Shown here in pieces: positions 15,171 through 24,322 of a DNA stretch of 64,000 nt. This DNA comes from JAWLFI01 sp964525165 (GTDB lineage: Bacteria; Bacteroidota; Bacteroidia; Chitinophagales; Saprospiraceae), in NCBI GenBank assembly GCA_964525165.1, contig CAZGGG010000004.1:20860-84859 (forward strand), read 5' to 3'. A program made the translations under genes and the position numbers. The notes beneath the pieces were generated by a model. That model was not told the DNA's origin. It ran no database searches and worked only from the letters and a program-made list of their open reading frames with translations. How positions within the stretch are numbered: position 1 is the first letter of the stretch; the number at the start of each line of letters is the position of its first letter.

Positions 15171-17726
15171 TTACTTTTCCGTCAAACAATTTCCACAATC
15201 CTTGTTAAACTCCTCCAATCCACACTCGAGGAATGCTTGGTATGTTGCCACATCAGGGGTGTACGCAACCGGTTCATTCAAAACCTTTCCATCGGGATTC
15301 ATCAATACATAGTAGGGTTGCGAATTACGACCAAAGTGGATCGCCTGGAAATCGGACCACTTATTTCCAATAGTCCGTTTTTCTTTGCCGTCAAAAGCAG
15401 AAACATAAGGCTCCTCCAGAGGCGTACGTTCGTCCACATATAAAGAAATCAATACGTACTTCTCACTGATGAGTTCATAAACACCTTCTTCACCCCATAC
15501 CTGATCTTCCATTTTACGACAATTCACACAGCCATGTCCCGTAAAATCAAGTAGAATGGGTCTGTTTTCTTCTTTGGCGAAAGCCACGCCTTTATCAAAA
15601 TCTTTGAAGCAATTGATATTCAAAGGGCATTTATTTGGGAAGATATAGGAATGTCCAGCAGGAGGTGCCAAACCGCTTAGCATAGCCGGCGTGATGAAGG
15701 TTTTGTTTCGATCACTATAGGCGAATCCGGATGCGATATAGGCCGCCAACAATAAGGCGATGGTAGCCGTAATCGCTCGACCTGTCGTCACCTTTGGTTT
15801 TGCATAATCCAAAGGCAATTTCAATAATCCAAAGAAGTAGGCTGCGATACCTAATGCGCAAAGCACCCAAAGGGCAACAAATAGCTCATAAGGCAAGATT
15901 TTCCATCCCATCGTCAAATCCGCAACAGATAGGAATTTCAAGGCTAAAGCGACTTCTACAAATCCCAATAACACCTTAACCGCATTCATCCAACTTCCGG
16001 ACTTGGGTAAAGAATTCAACCAAGAAGGGAAAGCTGCAAATAATGCGAAAGGCAAGGCCAATGCACTGGAGAACCCTAGCATACCCATTAAAGGTCCTGC
16101 AGGAATACTTCCGAAGATTACCGGACCTCCTCCTGTGGCTGTTTCCACGAGTAGGGTTCCAATAATAGGACCTGTACATGAAAAGGAAACCAGCGATAAG
16201 GTAAAGGCCATGAAGAAAATTCCGATCAAGCCACCTCGATCCGCTGCCCGGTCGGCTTTATTGGCCCATGAACTGGGTAAAGTGATTTCAAATAATCCGA
16301 AAAAGGATAAAGCAAAAACCACAAAAAGGACAAAAAAGAAGATATTGAACCAGGCATTGGTGGACAAGAGGTTCAACGCATCTGCCCCAAATACACTCGT
16401 AACCAATAGCCCGAGTGCTACATATATCAAGATGATGGACCCCCCATAAGTCAATGCATTTCGTATACCTGAAGCCCGATCTTTAGAACTTTTTGTAAAG
16501 AAACTGACCGTGAGGGGAATCATAGGAAACACACAGGGCGTCAACAATGCCACAAATCCACCGGCAAAACCCGCAAGAAAAATCCATAGAAAACTTTGAT
16601 CTCCTGCTTCCTTTTCTTCTTCCCGATCTGTACAATTCAACTCATCCTGACTGTGATCAAACTCAAAAAAAACAGGGGTTCCTTCCCCCTTAGTATCAAA
16701 ATTTCTTTCGTTTTTCTTTTCCGGATTGTAGGCGACCCCCTCTTTAAAATCAATGATAAAAGGAACCATCTGCGCGGGGAGGCACTGAGTGGAATCACAG
16801 GTCTGATACTCCACAAATCCGACGACCCTCCCTTTTCCGGAAGGGCTTGAAAAACGCTTGTGTAGGGTTAATTGCTTCTTAATCGTACTAAGGTCATCCA
16901 GATCAAAAAACTTATCATAAGCTCGAGTTTCATAATCTGAAATATATTTTGTCTCTGATAGCGTATCTGCATCTATTAAGCTGTCGATGAAGATTTTAGT
17001 AGGTATAGGACCGTCAAAACCATGCTCATGTAATCCATATACTTTCCATCCTTCCTGAATGGTAGCCGATGCTATAAAAGCTGCAGAATCGGCATTGGTA
17101 GACAATTGAAAGCTCCATTGAACCGGGTCTTCAAACTCATCTTCGGCTTCCAAATCCGCTTGTCCCATGGATCCTTCCTCATTATCCGTAGTAGCATTCG
17201 CCCCTATAGATTTACCTTCACAAACCTTATTGCGATCGTAGTCAGCTTGATCCAAAGCGCCGGATAATTTAAAAGAAAACTCGTAATCAGAAGGAGGTAA
17301 ACACTTCTCATCGTCACAACTCATCAATGTGACATAGCCTTCAACTATTTGTACAGAAGGGTCTACTTCAATGGATTGGATGAATACGGCCAAATCATGA
17401 AACTTGGCCAAGTCCATTTCAAACACAGCATCGTACTTGGTCTCTTTCATACCGCATTCCTCCGCAAACTCCGTCTGAAGTTGTACGCCCTCTGTCTCAT
17501 AGGTAAAAGTGGTCGGGAAAGGGCCCATATCACTACTCAGCTCTTGGCTGTAGGTGGCCCAACCTGACTCTATATTCATGGTATAAATCAAGTCATAGCT
17601 TTGCTCACCTGTTTTGACAATCTGAGTATTCAATTGAATAGGGTCAAAGAATTGTGTAAAAGCGACTTGTGGTAATGTCAGAAAAAGCGCAAATAGAAGC
17701 GTGTAAAGTGGACGCATATGAATCAT
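15171..17726 (-). CDS. DsbD-like thiol:disulfide interchange protein with duplicated N-terminal domain
   Basis: DsbD-type proteins carry electrons from cytoplasmic thioredoxin across the inner membrane to periplasmic thiol proteins. The 851-residue product has a signal peptide, then two tandem DsbD/DsbC-corrector-like beta domains (about residues 25-165 and 190-330, each ending in a conserved C-X4-CLPxxxxxF pattern), a CcdA-like membrane core (about 380-680) with the paired redox cysteines in TPCVFPM (Cys398) and FSCTGPI, and a C-terminal thioredoxin domain with CVNC (Cys733/Cys736). The ATG at 17717 is an equally good start and gives the cleaner signal peptide. Two N-terminal domains instead of one is the unusual point. 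The gene has its own upstream spacer of 65 bases to purQ. Confidence 0.9.
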   Translation of the reverse strand: MIHMRPLYTLLFALFLTLPQVAFTQFFDPIQLNTQIVKTGEQSYDLIYTMNIESGWATYSQELSSDMGPFPTTFTYETEGVQLQTEFAEECGMKETKYDAVFEMDLAKFHDLAVFIQSIEVDPSVQIVEGYVTLMSCDDEKCLPPSDYEFSFKLSGALDQADYDRNKVCEGKSIGANATTDNEEGSMGQADLEAEDEFEDPVQWSFQLSTNADSAAFIASATIQEGWKVYGLHEHGFDGPIPTKIFIDSLIDADTLSETKYISDYETRAYDKFFDLDDLSTIKKQLTLHKRFSSPSGKGRVVGFVEYQTCDSTQCLPAQMVPFIIDFKEGVAYNPEKKNERNFDTKGEGTPVFFEFDHSQDELNCTDREEEKEAGDQSFLWIFLAGFAGGFVALLTPCVFPMIPLTVSFFTKSSKDRASGIRNALTYGGSIILIYVALGLLVTSVFGADALNLLSTNAWFNIFFFVLFVVFALSFFGLFEITLPSSWANKADRAADRGGLIGIFFMAFTLSLVSFSCTGPIIGTLLVETATGGGPVIFGSIPAGPLMGMLGFSSALALPFALFAAFPSWLNSLPKSGSWMNAVKVLLGFVEVALALKFLSVADLTMGWKILPYELFVALWVLCALGIAAYFFGLLKLPLDYAKPKVTTGRAITATIALLLAAYIASGFAYSDRNKTFITPAMLSGLAPPAGHSYIFPNKCPLNINCFKDFDKGVAFAKEENRPILLDFTGHGCVNCRKMEDQVWGEEGVYELISEKYVLISLYVDERTPLEEPYVSAFDGKEKRTIGNKWSDFQAIHFGRNSQPYYVLMNPDGKVLNEPVAYTPDVATYQAFLECGLEEFNKDCGNCLTEK

Positions 17727-17791
17727 GTGTTTACTCTTTTGTCAACGCAAGATAATCGGTTGATGTTGTTCTGGTGGTGAGTCCTATCACT

Positions 17792-18499
17792 CTAGAGATC
17801 AGCTGCTACCGTTTGAATCAGGCTCTCAAATAAGAGTCTTCCATCATCTTCTCCCAAAAGGCTCTCCGCCGCTCTTTCGGGATGTGGCATCATACCTATC
17901 ACATTGCGTTCAGCATTACAAATCCCCGCAATAGCATCAATAGATCCGTTAAAATTGGTCTCTTCATTGACCTCCCCTTCTGCATTACTGTATCTAAACA
18001 ACACCTGGCCATTCGCATGCAAGGAAGCAATAACATCAGGGTCGGCATAATATCGACCGTCAGCATGGGCCACCGGCATCCGCACCAATTGACCGGAGGT
18101 CAAATTTCTGGTAATGGGACTTTGAATGGAATCGGTTTTTAGGTAGATACTCTTACTAACGAACTTTTGGTGCTGATTACGTAACAAAACACCCGGCAGC
18201 AGACCCATTTCACAAAGGATCTGGAATCCATTACATATGCCCCAAACATACCCTCCTTGGCCAGCAAAATCCTTGACCGCCTGGATAATATGAGAATGAG
18301 AGGCAATCGCTCCGGATCTCAGGTAATCTCCATAGGAAAATCCACCGGGTAAAATGATACAATCCCCTTTACCCAGATCACCTAAAGAAGAATCTTTATG
18401 CCAAATTTTACGGACTTCACATCCCATAACTTCTCCAATGACATGTACCATATCATCATCACAATTGGATCCGGGGAACACAACAACACCAAATTTCAT
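17792..18499 (-). CDS. purQ: Phosphoribosylformylglycinamidine synthase subunit PurQ
   Basis: PurQ is the glutaminase that supplies ammonia to PurL in the fourth step of purine synthesis. The 235-residue protein starts KFGVVVFPGSNCD and contains the nucleophile in GICNGFQILCEMG and the catalytic His-Glu pair in MMPHPERA. The open frame extends upstream to 18562, but homology and size fix the ATG at 18499. TACCTTCG upstream is one mismatch from a -7 box. PurL and PurS partners are not in the window, although purD lies 14 kb away on the other strand. Its separate PurQ form differs from the fused PurL of gammaproteobacteria. Confidence 0.95.
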   Translation of the reverse strand: MKFGVVVFPGSNCDDDMVHVIGEVMGCEVRKIWHKDSSLGDLGKGDCIILPGGFSYGDYLRSGAIASHSHIIQAVKDFAGQGGYVWGICNGFQILCEMGLLPGVLLRNQHQKFVSKSIYLKTDSIQSPITRNLTSGQLVRMPVAHADGRYYADPDVIASLHANGQVLFRYSNAEGEVNEETNFNGSIDAIAGICNAERNVIGMMPHPERAAESLLGEDDGRLLFESLIQTVAADL

Positions 18500-18604
18500 A
18501 AGCGGAACAGTTTCAAGTAGTTGATTGCGAAGGTAAAACTTTCCCATCAAAAACAGACCCAAAGGGCTGCATTTTCAATAGCAAAGTCAGCCTTTTCATC
18601 CGCT

Positions 18605-19585
18605 TTACAGCAGAGATTGATACTGCATAAATAAGGCAAAGCCAAGCAACAAAAATGAAAACAACTCTGCCAATGCTGTATTTTTCATCAGTAAGAAGGT
18701 TTCAGAAAGGAAAAATGCAACAGGCCATAGAAATAAAAATGCATGAACCAGGGAAGGCTCATCACTGATTCCGATCACTACAAAAGCAAAGAAAAGATAT
18801 AGAAATAGAACACTGATTTTCTTTTGTGCATAAATGATCTTTTTGGAACTATAGGCACTTGCATTTAACAAGACGATGGCTGTCAACAAAATGACCAGCA
18901 GCACTGCAATCAGATGGTCGATGGGCTCAACCATGGTAAAGTTGAAAAAGCCCCAACTGTCGACCCATTGCTCCCTAATGGCTTGATTGAGGTCTCCGAA
19001 AACATAGATGAGACTGCCTACTAATAGATAGGGGGTCACAAAAGCCGTTGCATATTGACGTATATCAATAGGCCGCAAGCTGCGAATAACATTTACTCCT
19101 ATTAGTGCAAATAAAAATAGAAGGGTGAGCGGTGCGAAAACAAGACTAGCGAGTCCGAAAAAGAATCCGGCATTAAAGAGATTATTCGTGACTTCAGATT
19201 TCTTATAGGTATCAAAAAGACTTTGCATTCCTATCAAGATAAAAAGGACAGAAAGTAATAGGGCATGATAGCCTATGAGGTCAGGATGCAGTGCCGTAAA
19301 CAAGACCCATAAATAGCCAGGCACCAAGCTGATCTCATTGCTCATTCGATGGATAATAATCATCCGATTCAACAGGATCGCTTCAAAAAATATGAGAAGA
19401 ATGACGAAAATATCCTTCCAAACTTCACAACCTTCCAAAAACTCATTTGTCCAGACACCTAATACCCCATTTCCCAAATGGGGATCTACTGAAGTCGTTA
19501 AAAAAATAGGGAAATGGACTACTATGATCAGTGGGATCAGCAGAAGGCTATTTAAAAAGTGATTATTACGGAATAGCTGTAACAC
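18605..19585 (-). CDS. DUF6427 family membrane protein
   Basis: A 326-residue inner-membrane protein with roughly nine hydrophobic segments. The N-terminus FRNNHFLNSLLLIPLIIVVH and the long hydrophobic blocks match the DUF6427 family found in Bacteroidota, whose function is unknown. The RSLRPIDIRQYATAFVTPYL loop near residue 170 is the most conserved-looking hydrophilic segment. It lies 105 bases upstream of purQ on the same strand and has an open intergenic stretch on its own 5' side that holds a MITE-like element. I can say little about its job beyond membrane location. Confidence 0.75.
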   Translation of the reverse strand: MLQLFRNNHFLNSLLLIPLIIVVHFPIFLTTSVDPHLGNGVLGVWTNEFLEGCEVWKDIFVILLIFFEAILLNRMIIIHRMSNEISLVPGYLWVLFTALHPDLIGYHALLLSVLFILIGMQSLFDTYKKSEVTNNLFNAGFFFGLASLVFAPLTLLFLFALIGVNVIRSLRPIDIRQYATAFVTPYLLVGSLIYVFGDLNQAIREQWVDSWGFFNFTMVEPIDHLIAVLLVILLTAIVLLNASAYSSKKIIYAQKKISVLFLYLFFAFVVIGISDEPSLVHAFLFLWPVAFFLSETFLLMKNTALAELFSFLLLGFALFMQYQSLL

Positions 19586-19720
19586 GTCCTATTTTTTACT
19601 AAGGTAAGAAAGTCACTGCATAGATAGGAGCAGATTCTACCAAGCTCATTCCATCACCTACCAGCTCTGCTCCACCGCCTTCCATATCCGTCAAGCTATG
19701 AAATAAAAATATTTATCATC

Positions 19721-19894
19721 CCAAAACGTGCTTTAGAACTGTGTCGCGAAGCTCGAGTCAAACAAAAACGATAATTTCTTTTTATTGGAAAGAAAAAGAA
19801 ACGAGCTTGAATCTACTTCCAGACTCATAGAATAGGCTATTTTAGGCTTAGTAACTTGTTCCCCAAAGGGGAAATTTTCTAATGCATGTTTTGG
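19721..19894. mobile_element. MITE-like element, copy A
   Basis: A 174-bp non-coding element bounded by an imperfect inverted repeat: left CCAAAACGTGCTTTAGAA, right complement CCAAAACATGCATTAGAA (16 of 18 identical). It shares both ends and an inner TTAGAACTnTGTnGCGAAGCTC segment with copy B at 24323-24558. Inside it has a nested inverted repeat (AAGCTCG / CGAGCTT) around a TTTCTTT / AAAGAAA hairpin. No transposase is encoded, so movement would need a partner element elsewhere. Its right end lies only 23 bases before the DksA-like gene, so it may carry that gene's leader or promoter. Confidence 0.65.
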
Positions 19895-19917
19895 ACAGAG
19901 GTAAATAGGTATGGCAC

Positions 19918-20262
19918 ATGGAAGTTTTTGAGGAAAAATATCGTTCTGCGCTGAAAGAAAAAATCAAGGAAGCGATTGAGGCGGCTCAAGTATCCCTTGA
20001 TAAGCTTGAAGATATGACTCAGCCCATAGGACCTGAAAATAGTATTGGTCGGGTGAGTCGCATGGACGCCATCAATAATAAAGGAGTGGGAGATGCGGCA
20101 AAGAGATCTAAGCAGAGACAATTGATGAAGCTGCAAAAAGCTCTGGAATATATCGATAAGCCTCAGTTTGGGTATTGCACCCATTGCGGAAATGCCATTC
20201 AAATAAAAAGATTGATGTATATGCCGGAATCGGATCGTTGTGTTCGATGTGCGGACCGCTAA
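19918..20262 (+). CDS. TraR/DksA-family zinc-finger regulator
   Basis: A 114-residue cytoplasmic protein of the DksA/TraR family, which binds in the secondary channel of RNA polymerase and tunes transcription with ppGpp. The N-terminal two thirds form a coiled-coil (residues 5-80) and the C-terminal zinc finger uses Cys87, Cys90, Cys108 and Cys111 (YCTHCGN ... DRCVRCADR). The DxxDxA signature at the coiled-coil tip of DksA is not obvious, so it may act differently from E. coli DksA. The gene stands alone, directly behind MITE copy A and ahead of a strong hairpin. Confidence 0.88.
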   Translation: MEVFEEKYRSALKEKIKEAIEAAQVSLDKLEDMTQPIGPENSIGRVSRMDAINNKGVGDAAKRSKQRQLMKLQKALEYIDKPQFGYCTHCGNAIQIKRLMYMPESDRCVRCADR

Positions 20263-20267
20263 AAAAA

Positions 20268-20309
20268 GCAGGGAACACCCCCACTCAAGTGGACTGAATG
20301 TTCCCCTGC
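20268..20309. terminator. Long hairpin after the DksA-like gene
   Basis: GCAGGGAACA pairs with TGTTCCCCTGC around a loop that itself contains the perfect palindrome CCACTCAAGTGG. On the plus strand there is no T run after it; seven A residues precede it, so a U tract would follow only on the minus strand. It may stop transcription from either side, but it is an odd terminator for the plus-strand gene. The rest of the spacer to 20559 shows only a possible promoter, TTG with an 18-base spacer and TATCTTG, near 20509-20537, for radA. Confidence 0.5.
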
Positions 20310-20559
20310 ATAACCCCAAAAAACATTTTAAAGGTAAGGAATAATTTAGCGTCTGTCAAAATATTTACCCTTAACAAATAATCTTCAAAACATATATTTT
20401 TCTACCTAATATGATGTTCGGTGCATATTATCTCCCTTATCTCCAAACATTTATGCAGGAAGGGCAAATCCCTTGATGAAAATAACCTATTGAATGAAGG
20501 CAATAATCTTGATTGTCTCAACGGATATTTATCTTGTGCATGGAGCTTAATTATCTATC

Positions 20560-21933
20560 ATGGCTAAACCCAGAACTCTATACATTTGCGCTCATTGTGG
20601 TGCGCAGCATCCTAAATGGCAAGGGAAATGTGACTCTTGTGGTGAATGGAACAGCTTACAGGAGGAACTCGTTGCCGGAGGCAATGCCGGAAAATCAGAA
20701 CCTTCCAAACCCGGCCGAACGCCTCGTCGTTCACAAGCTATTTCCATCCGAGAAGTACAGGCTGATGCGCTCGCTAGAATGAAAACGCTGGAACCGGAGT
20801 TTGATCGGGTTTTAGGTGGCGGGCTGGTGCCGGGCGGAGTCAGCTTGATTGGTGGACAACCGGGCATTGGTAAATCGACCCTTCTTCTGCAAATGGCCCT
20901 GAAGATCAATGCAAAGGTGCTCTATGTATCGGGAGAAGAGAGTATTCAGCAGATCAAAATGAGAGCCGACCGTTTGATCGCAGATCAAAACCCCCATTGC
21001 CTTCTCCTTTCAGCCACGGAGGTAGAGCAAATACTCAAACAAGCGGATGATCATCAGCCACAATGGATGATTATTGATTCTATTCAGACCTTAAATAGCC
21101 TACAAGTGGACTCTACTCCGGGCAGCATTACCCAGATCAGAGAATGTACCGCCATGCTCACAGACTATGCTAAAGAACATAATGTGCCTGTCACTCTTAT
21201 CGGCCATATCACAAAAGAGGGAGTGATCGCCGGTCCTAAATTATTGGAACACATGGTTGACTGCGTCCTCCAGTTTGAAGGGGACCGTCAACATGCGTAT
21301 CGGCTTTTACGATCGATCAAAAATCGTTTCGGATCCACCGATGAATTGGGCATTTATGAGATGCGCACCGATGGCCTGCGTGCAGTAGAAAATCCAAGCA
21401 TGATCCTGATGGAAAATGCCACACACGACTTATCCGGCTCTGCCATTGCTGCGAGTTTGGAAGGGATTCGTCCTATGATGGTAGAGGTGCAAGCCTTGGT
21501 GAGTTCTGCGGTCTATGGAACACCTCAAAGATCAACTACGGGCTTTGAGTTGAACCGTTTGCATATGCTTTTAGCCGTTTTGGAAAAACGCGTGGGCTTT
21601 TTCTTCAATCAACAAGATGTCTTTCTCAATATTGCAGGCGGATTTCGGGTGTCCGATCCCTCCATGGACCTGGCCGTGATTATTGCTTTAGTATCATCCT
21701 TCAATGATGAAGCTGTGCTTAAGGAATATGCCTTTTGTGGTGAAGTAGGCCTTTCAGGTGAAATCCGTCCCATTGCCAGAGCAGAAATCAGAATTTTAGA
21801 AGCTGAAAGAATGGGCTTCCGCAAAATTTATTTGCCCCATCAAAATTTAAAAAAGCTCGACACCCAAGATTATACAATCGAGTGTATTGGCTTTAAAAAG
21901 ATCGACGACCTGATTGGCGCTTTATTTGATTAG
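20560..21933 (+). CDS. radA: DNA repair protein RadA
   Basis: RadA (Sms) is a RecA-like helicase that drives branch migration of recombination intermediates. The 457-residue protein has the N-terminal zinc finger (Cys10, Cys13, Cys24, Cys27 in YICAHCGAQHPKWQGKCDSC), a RecA-type ATPase core with Walker A GGQPGIGKST near residue 100, the diagnostic RadA motif KNRFGSTDELG near residue 260, and a C-terminal Lon-protease-like domain. All family landmarks are intact. It is transcribed alone; the converging response regulator gene ends 25 bases beyond it. Confidence 0.97.
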   Translation: MAKPRTLYICAHCGAQHPKWQGKCDSCGEWNSLQEELVAGGNAGKSEPSKPGRTPRRSQAISIREVQADALARMKTLEPEFDRVLGGGLVPGGVSLIGGQPGIGKSTLLLQMALKINAKVLYVSGEESIQQIKMRADRLIADQNPHCLLLSATEVEQILKQADDHQPQWMIIDSIQTLNSLQVDSTPGSITQIRECTAMLTDYAKEHNVPVTLIGHITKEGVIAGPKLLEHMVDCVLQFEGDRQHAYRLLRSIKNRFGSTDELGIYEMRTDGLRAVENPSMILMENATHDLSGSAIAASLEGIRPMMVEVQALVSSAVYGTPQRSTTGFELNRLHMLLAVLEKRVGFFFNQQDVFLNIAGGFRVSDPSMDLAVIIALVSSFNDEAVLKEYAFCGEVGLSGEIRPIARAEIRILEAERMGFRKIYLPHQNLKKLDTQDYTIECIGFKKIDDLIGALFD

Positions 21934-21958
21934 CCTTTCGGCAAACTTTGACCCGTGC

Positions 21959-22675
21959 TCAGGAGTTCGCCTCTTCCTTCACTAAGAGCTGAAATCCATT
22001 ACCATGGATATTCACAATCTCCACATTGTCATCTTCCTTGAGATACTTCCTCAATTTGGTGATGAAAACATCCATTGATCTGGCAGTAAAATAATTGTCT
22101 TCGCCCCAAATTTTAGTTAATGCTTCTGATCGCGGCATGACCTGATTCATGTTCAAGCAAAACAACTTCAAGAGCTGCGCTTCTTTGGGTGAAAGCTTTT
22201 GTTCTTCCTCTTCTTTATACTTCAAGAGGCGCAAGGGAAAATTAAAATGAAACTCCCCAATCGTGAACTGCTTAGGCTCCTCTTTGTCGGCAACGACTCT
22301 TCTACTGCGCTTTAAAATCGCCTGAAGTCGCATTAAAAGTTCCTCCGAACTAAAAGGCTTGGTAATATAATCATCCGCACCGGATTTAAACCCTTCCAGG
22401 ATATCCTCTTTCATGGAGCGTGCCGTCAGGAAGATAATAGGGACTTCCTTGTCCTTGCTACGTATCTCCTTCGCCAAGGTGAAACCATCCTTTTTGGGCA
22501 TCATCACATCCAGGATACAAACATCAAAATCACCATTCTGATAGGCATTCCATCCTTTATTGCCATCTTCGGCCAGCACTACTTCAAAGTCGTGCATTTC
22601 AAGGTAGGAGCGTAAAACATCTCCAAAATTCTGATCATCCTCACAAAGTAAAATACGTACGGGCTGCTCTTCCAT
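21959..22675 (-). CDS. OmpR-family response regulator
   Basis: A 238-residue DNA-binding response regulator. The receiver domain (residues 7-122) keeps the acidic pair CEDD, the phospho-acceptor Asp56 (CILDVMMPKKDG) and the conserved Lys in YITKPFSSEE. The C-terminal winged helix (about 140-233) ends in the typical IVNIHGNGFQLLV hairpin. It lies 69 bases after its cognate kinase gene on the same strand. The pair resembles the RprXY-type systems of Bacteroidota, but that specific identity is a guess. Targets cannot be read from the sequence. Confidence 0.93.
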   Translation of the reverse strand: MEEQPVRILLCEDDQNFGDVLRSYLEMHDFEVVLAEDGNKGWNAYQNGDFDVCILDVMMPKKDGFTLAKEIRSKDKEVPIIFLTARSMKEDILEGFKSGADDYITKPFSSEELLMRLQAILKRSRRVVADKEEPKQFTIGEFHFNFPLRLLKYKEEEEQKLSPKEAQLLKLFCLNMNQVMPRSEALTKIWGEDNYFTARSMDVFITKLRKYLKEDDNVEIVNIHGNGFQLLVKEEANS

Positions 22676-22744
22676 AGATTAGGGTATTTTTTACTATAAC
22701 GATAAATTGTTAAAATTCGCTTGTCACTCGCTAATAAATTTTCA

Positions 22745-24214
22745 TCAACCTTTTTGATGAAAGGGTAAGAAGACTTTGAAAGTGCTTCCTTTCCCCAAGG
22801 TACTTTCCACTGAAATATTTCCACCATGAGCGGTCACTATAGCTTTCACATAGCTTAATCCCAACCCAAAGCCTTTAACATCATGCACATTCCCGGTATG
22901 CACACGGTAGAATTTTTCAAAAATTTGCTTTCTAGATTCCGGACTCATTCCTATTCCATGGTCTCTAATCTTAATTTCTATCCCATTACCGCTATTCTCA
23001 CTGTAGATTTGAATAAGTGGCGTATCCGGAGAATACTTATTGGCGTTATCCAATAAATTGTGAAAGATATTACCCAAATGAGTCGCATCACCTACCACCA
23101 GGTCTTGCGGCGCATCCAGATGCATCTCAATCGTACCCCCTTTCTGATCCACTTGCAATCCAATAAAGTGCGCAGCATTGGTGATCAATTCATGTATATG
23201 AACTTCCTCTAGCTGTAAATTAAAGTCCCGACGATCGATCAAGGCCATCTGTAAGACTTTTTCGACCTGGTTTAGCATTCTCGTATTTTCCTGAGTGATA
23301 ATCCTGGCAAATCGTTTGATCTTATCCGGCTCATGAATAATCTTTTCACTCGTTAGAGAGTCTGTCGCCAGAGAAATCGTAGCAATCGGTGTCTTGAATT
23401 CATGAGTCATGTTATTAATGAAGTCATTCTTCATTTCACTGACTTTCTTTTGACGGAAGATCACATAGATAGTGTATGAAAAACCGAACAAGATGAGGCC
23501 GGTAAACAGTAAAGATCCCAACAAAATGATCCAGGAGTCCTGCCAAATAGCTTGAGACCGATTGGGAAATAATAGACGTAATTGCCCTAAAGCTCCAGAA
23601 AAAGAGGAGTTAAATAAATCTACTTTATACTGTGCATCCGGCATTTCATAGGTATCAGTCAATGTTATGCCCGGGTCACTGGTCTTCGGGGCGCCACCAA
23701 TCACTGAAACATAATGACCATCATAGATCACCATCTCTTCTTTTCGATTTGAGAAAACACCTTCTATAAACTCCAGATCTACACCTCTTAATTTTAATTC
23801 TGTTTTCACAAGTTCATGAAGGTAGACCGGATCAATCAGCTCTTCCACGGCATACCCTTGCAATAAAGCCAAAACTTCACTCATGTCTCTTTGGCGTTGT
23901 TGCTCTAGATAGTTTCCGGCCTGATAGCTAGAATCCATCATGTTCTTCTCAAAAAAATACTGAAGCCTCATGAAAGAGCCGGTGGTCTTTCCCAGGGTGA
24001 GGGTCTCACGATTGGAATACGTGCGGATTTGTCCTCTGGTAACTTGCTGCTCAAGTTTGCGCTTTACTTGGTACAAGGCATCATTGACATTCTGGTTGAA
24101 CTTCTTTTCATTCAATGAAATAGAAAAGTTGAGCCAATAAGCTTGTATGGCAATGATTCCTATCAAAGCCGTCGACATCATGATGATGATCCCATTGATT
24201 GCCCAACGTTTCAT
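22745..24214 (-). CDS. Sensor histidine kinase
   Basis: A 489-residue membrane kinase that should phosphorylate the regulator encoded just downstream. It has a first membrane helix at residues 8-28, a periplasmic sensor region of about 200 residues with no recognised fold, a second helix at about 228-252, then a DHp domain with His271 (MTHEFKTPIATI) and a HATPase_c domain with the N box (HNLLDNANKYSP), the G1 box (RDHGIGMS) and the G2 box (GFGLGLSYVKAI). No HAMP linker is apparent between the second helix and the DHp domain. The kinase-first order and short gap to the regulator support one operon. Confidence 0.93.
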   Translation of the reverse strand: MKRWAINGIIIMMSTALIGIIAIQAYWLNFSISLNEKKFNQNVNDALYQVKRKLEQQVTRGQIRTYSNRETLTLGKTTGSFMRLQYFFEKNMMDSSYQAGNYLEQQRQRDMSEVLALLQGYAVEELIDPVYLHELVKTELKLRGVDLEFIEGVFSNRKEEMVIYDGHYVSVIGGAPKTSDPGITLTDTYEMPDAQYKVDLFNSSFSGALGQLRLLFPNRSQAIWQDSWIILLGSLLFTGLILFGFSYTIYVIFRQKKVSEMKNDFINNMTHEFKTPIATISLATDSLTSEKIIHEPDKIKRFARIITQENTRMLNQVEKVLQMALIDRRDFNLQLEEVHIHELITNAAHFIGLQVDQKGGTIEMHLDAPQDLVVGDATHLGNIFHNLLDNANKYSPDTPLIQIYSENSGNGIEIKIRDHGIGMSPESRKQIFEKFYRVHTGNVHDVKGFGLGLSYVKAIVTAHGGNISVESTLGKGSTFKVFLPFHQKG

Positions 24215-24322
24215 AAAACAGCTTTTTTAAGCTTAACAAGCACTGCCACAACCTTAAATAAAGTAAAGTGGCTTAAAAATAAGGTAATTCGTAAGCGATT
24301 TTAGAAATATTTAACCCTTTCA

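Noticed and set aside
15015..15443. Plus-strand frame of 142 codons beyond the end of the DsbD-like gene
   Set aside because: It is mostly antisense to the thioredoxin domain, and the part outside (15015-15170) has no recognisable protein.
22745..22827. Frame of 82 codons overlapping the kinase end and regulator start
   Set aside because: It is an out-of-frame shadow across the 69-base spacer with no family match.
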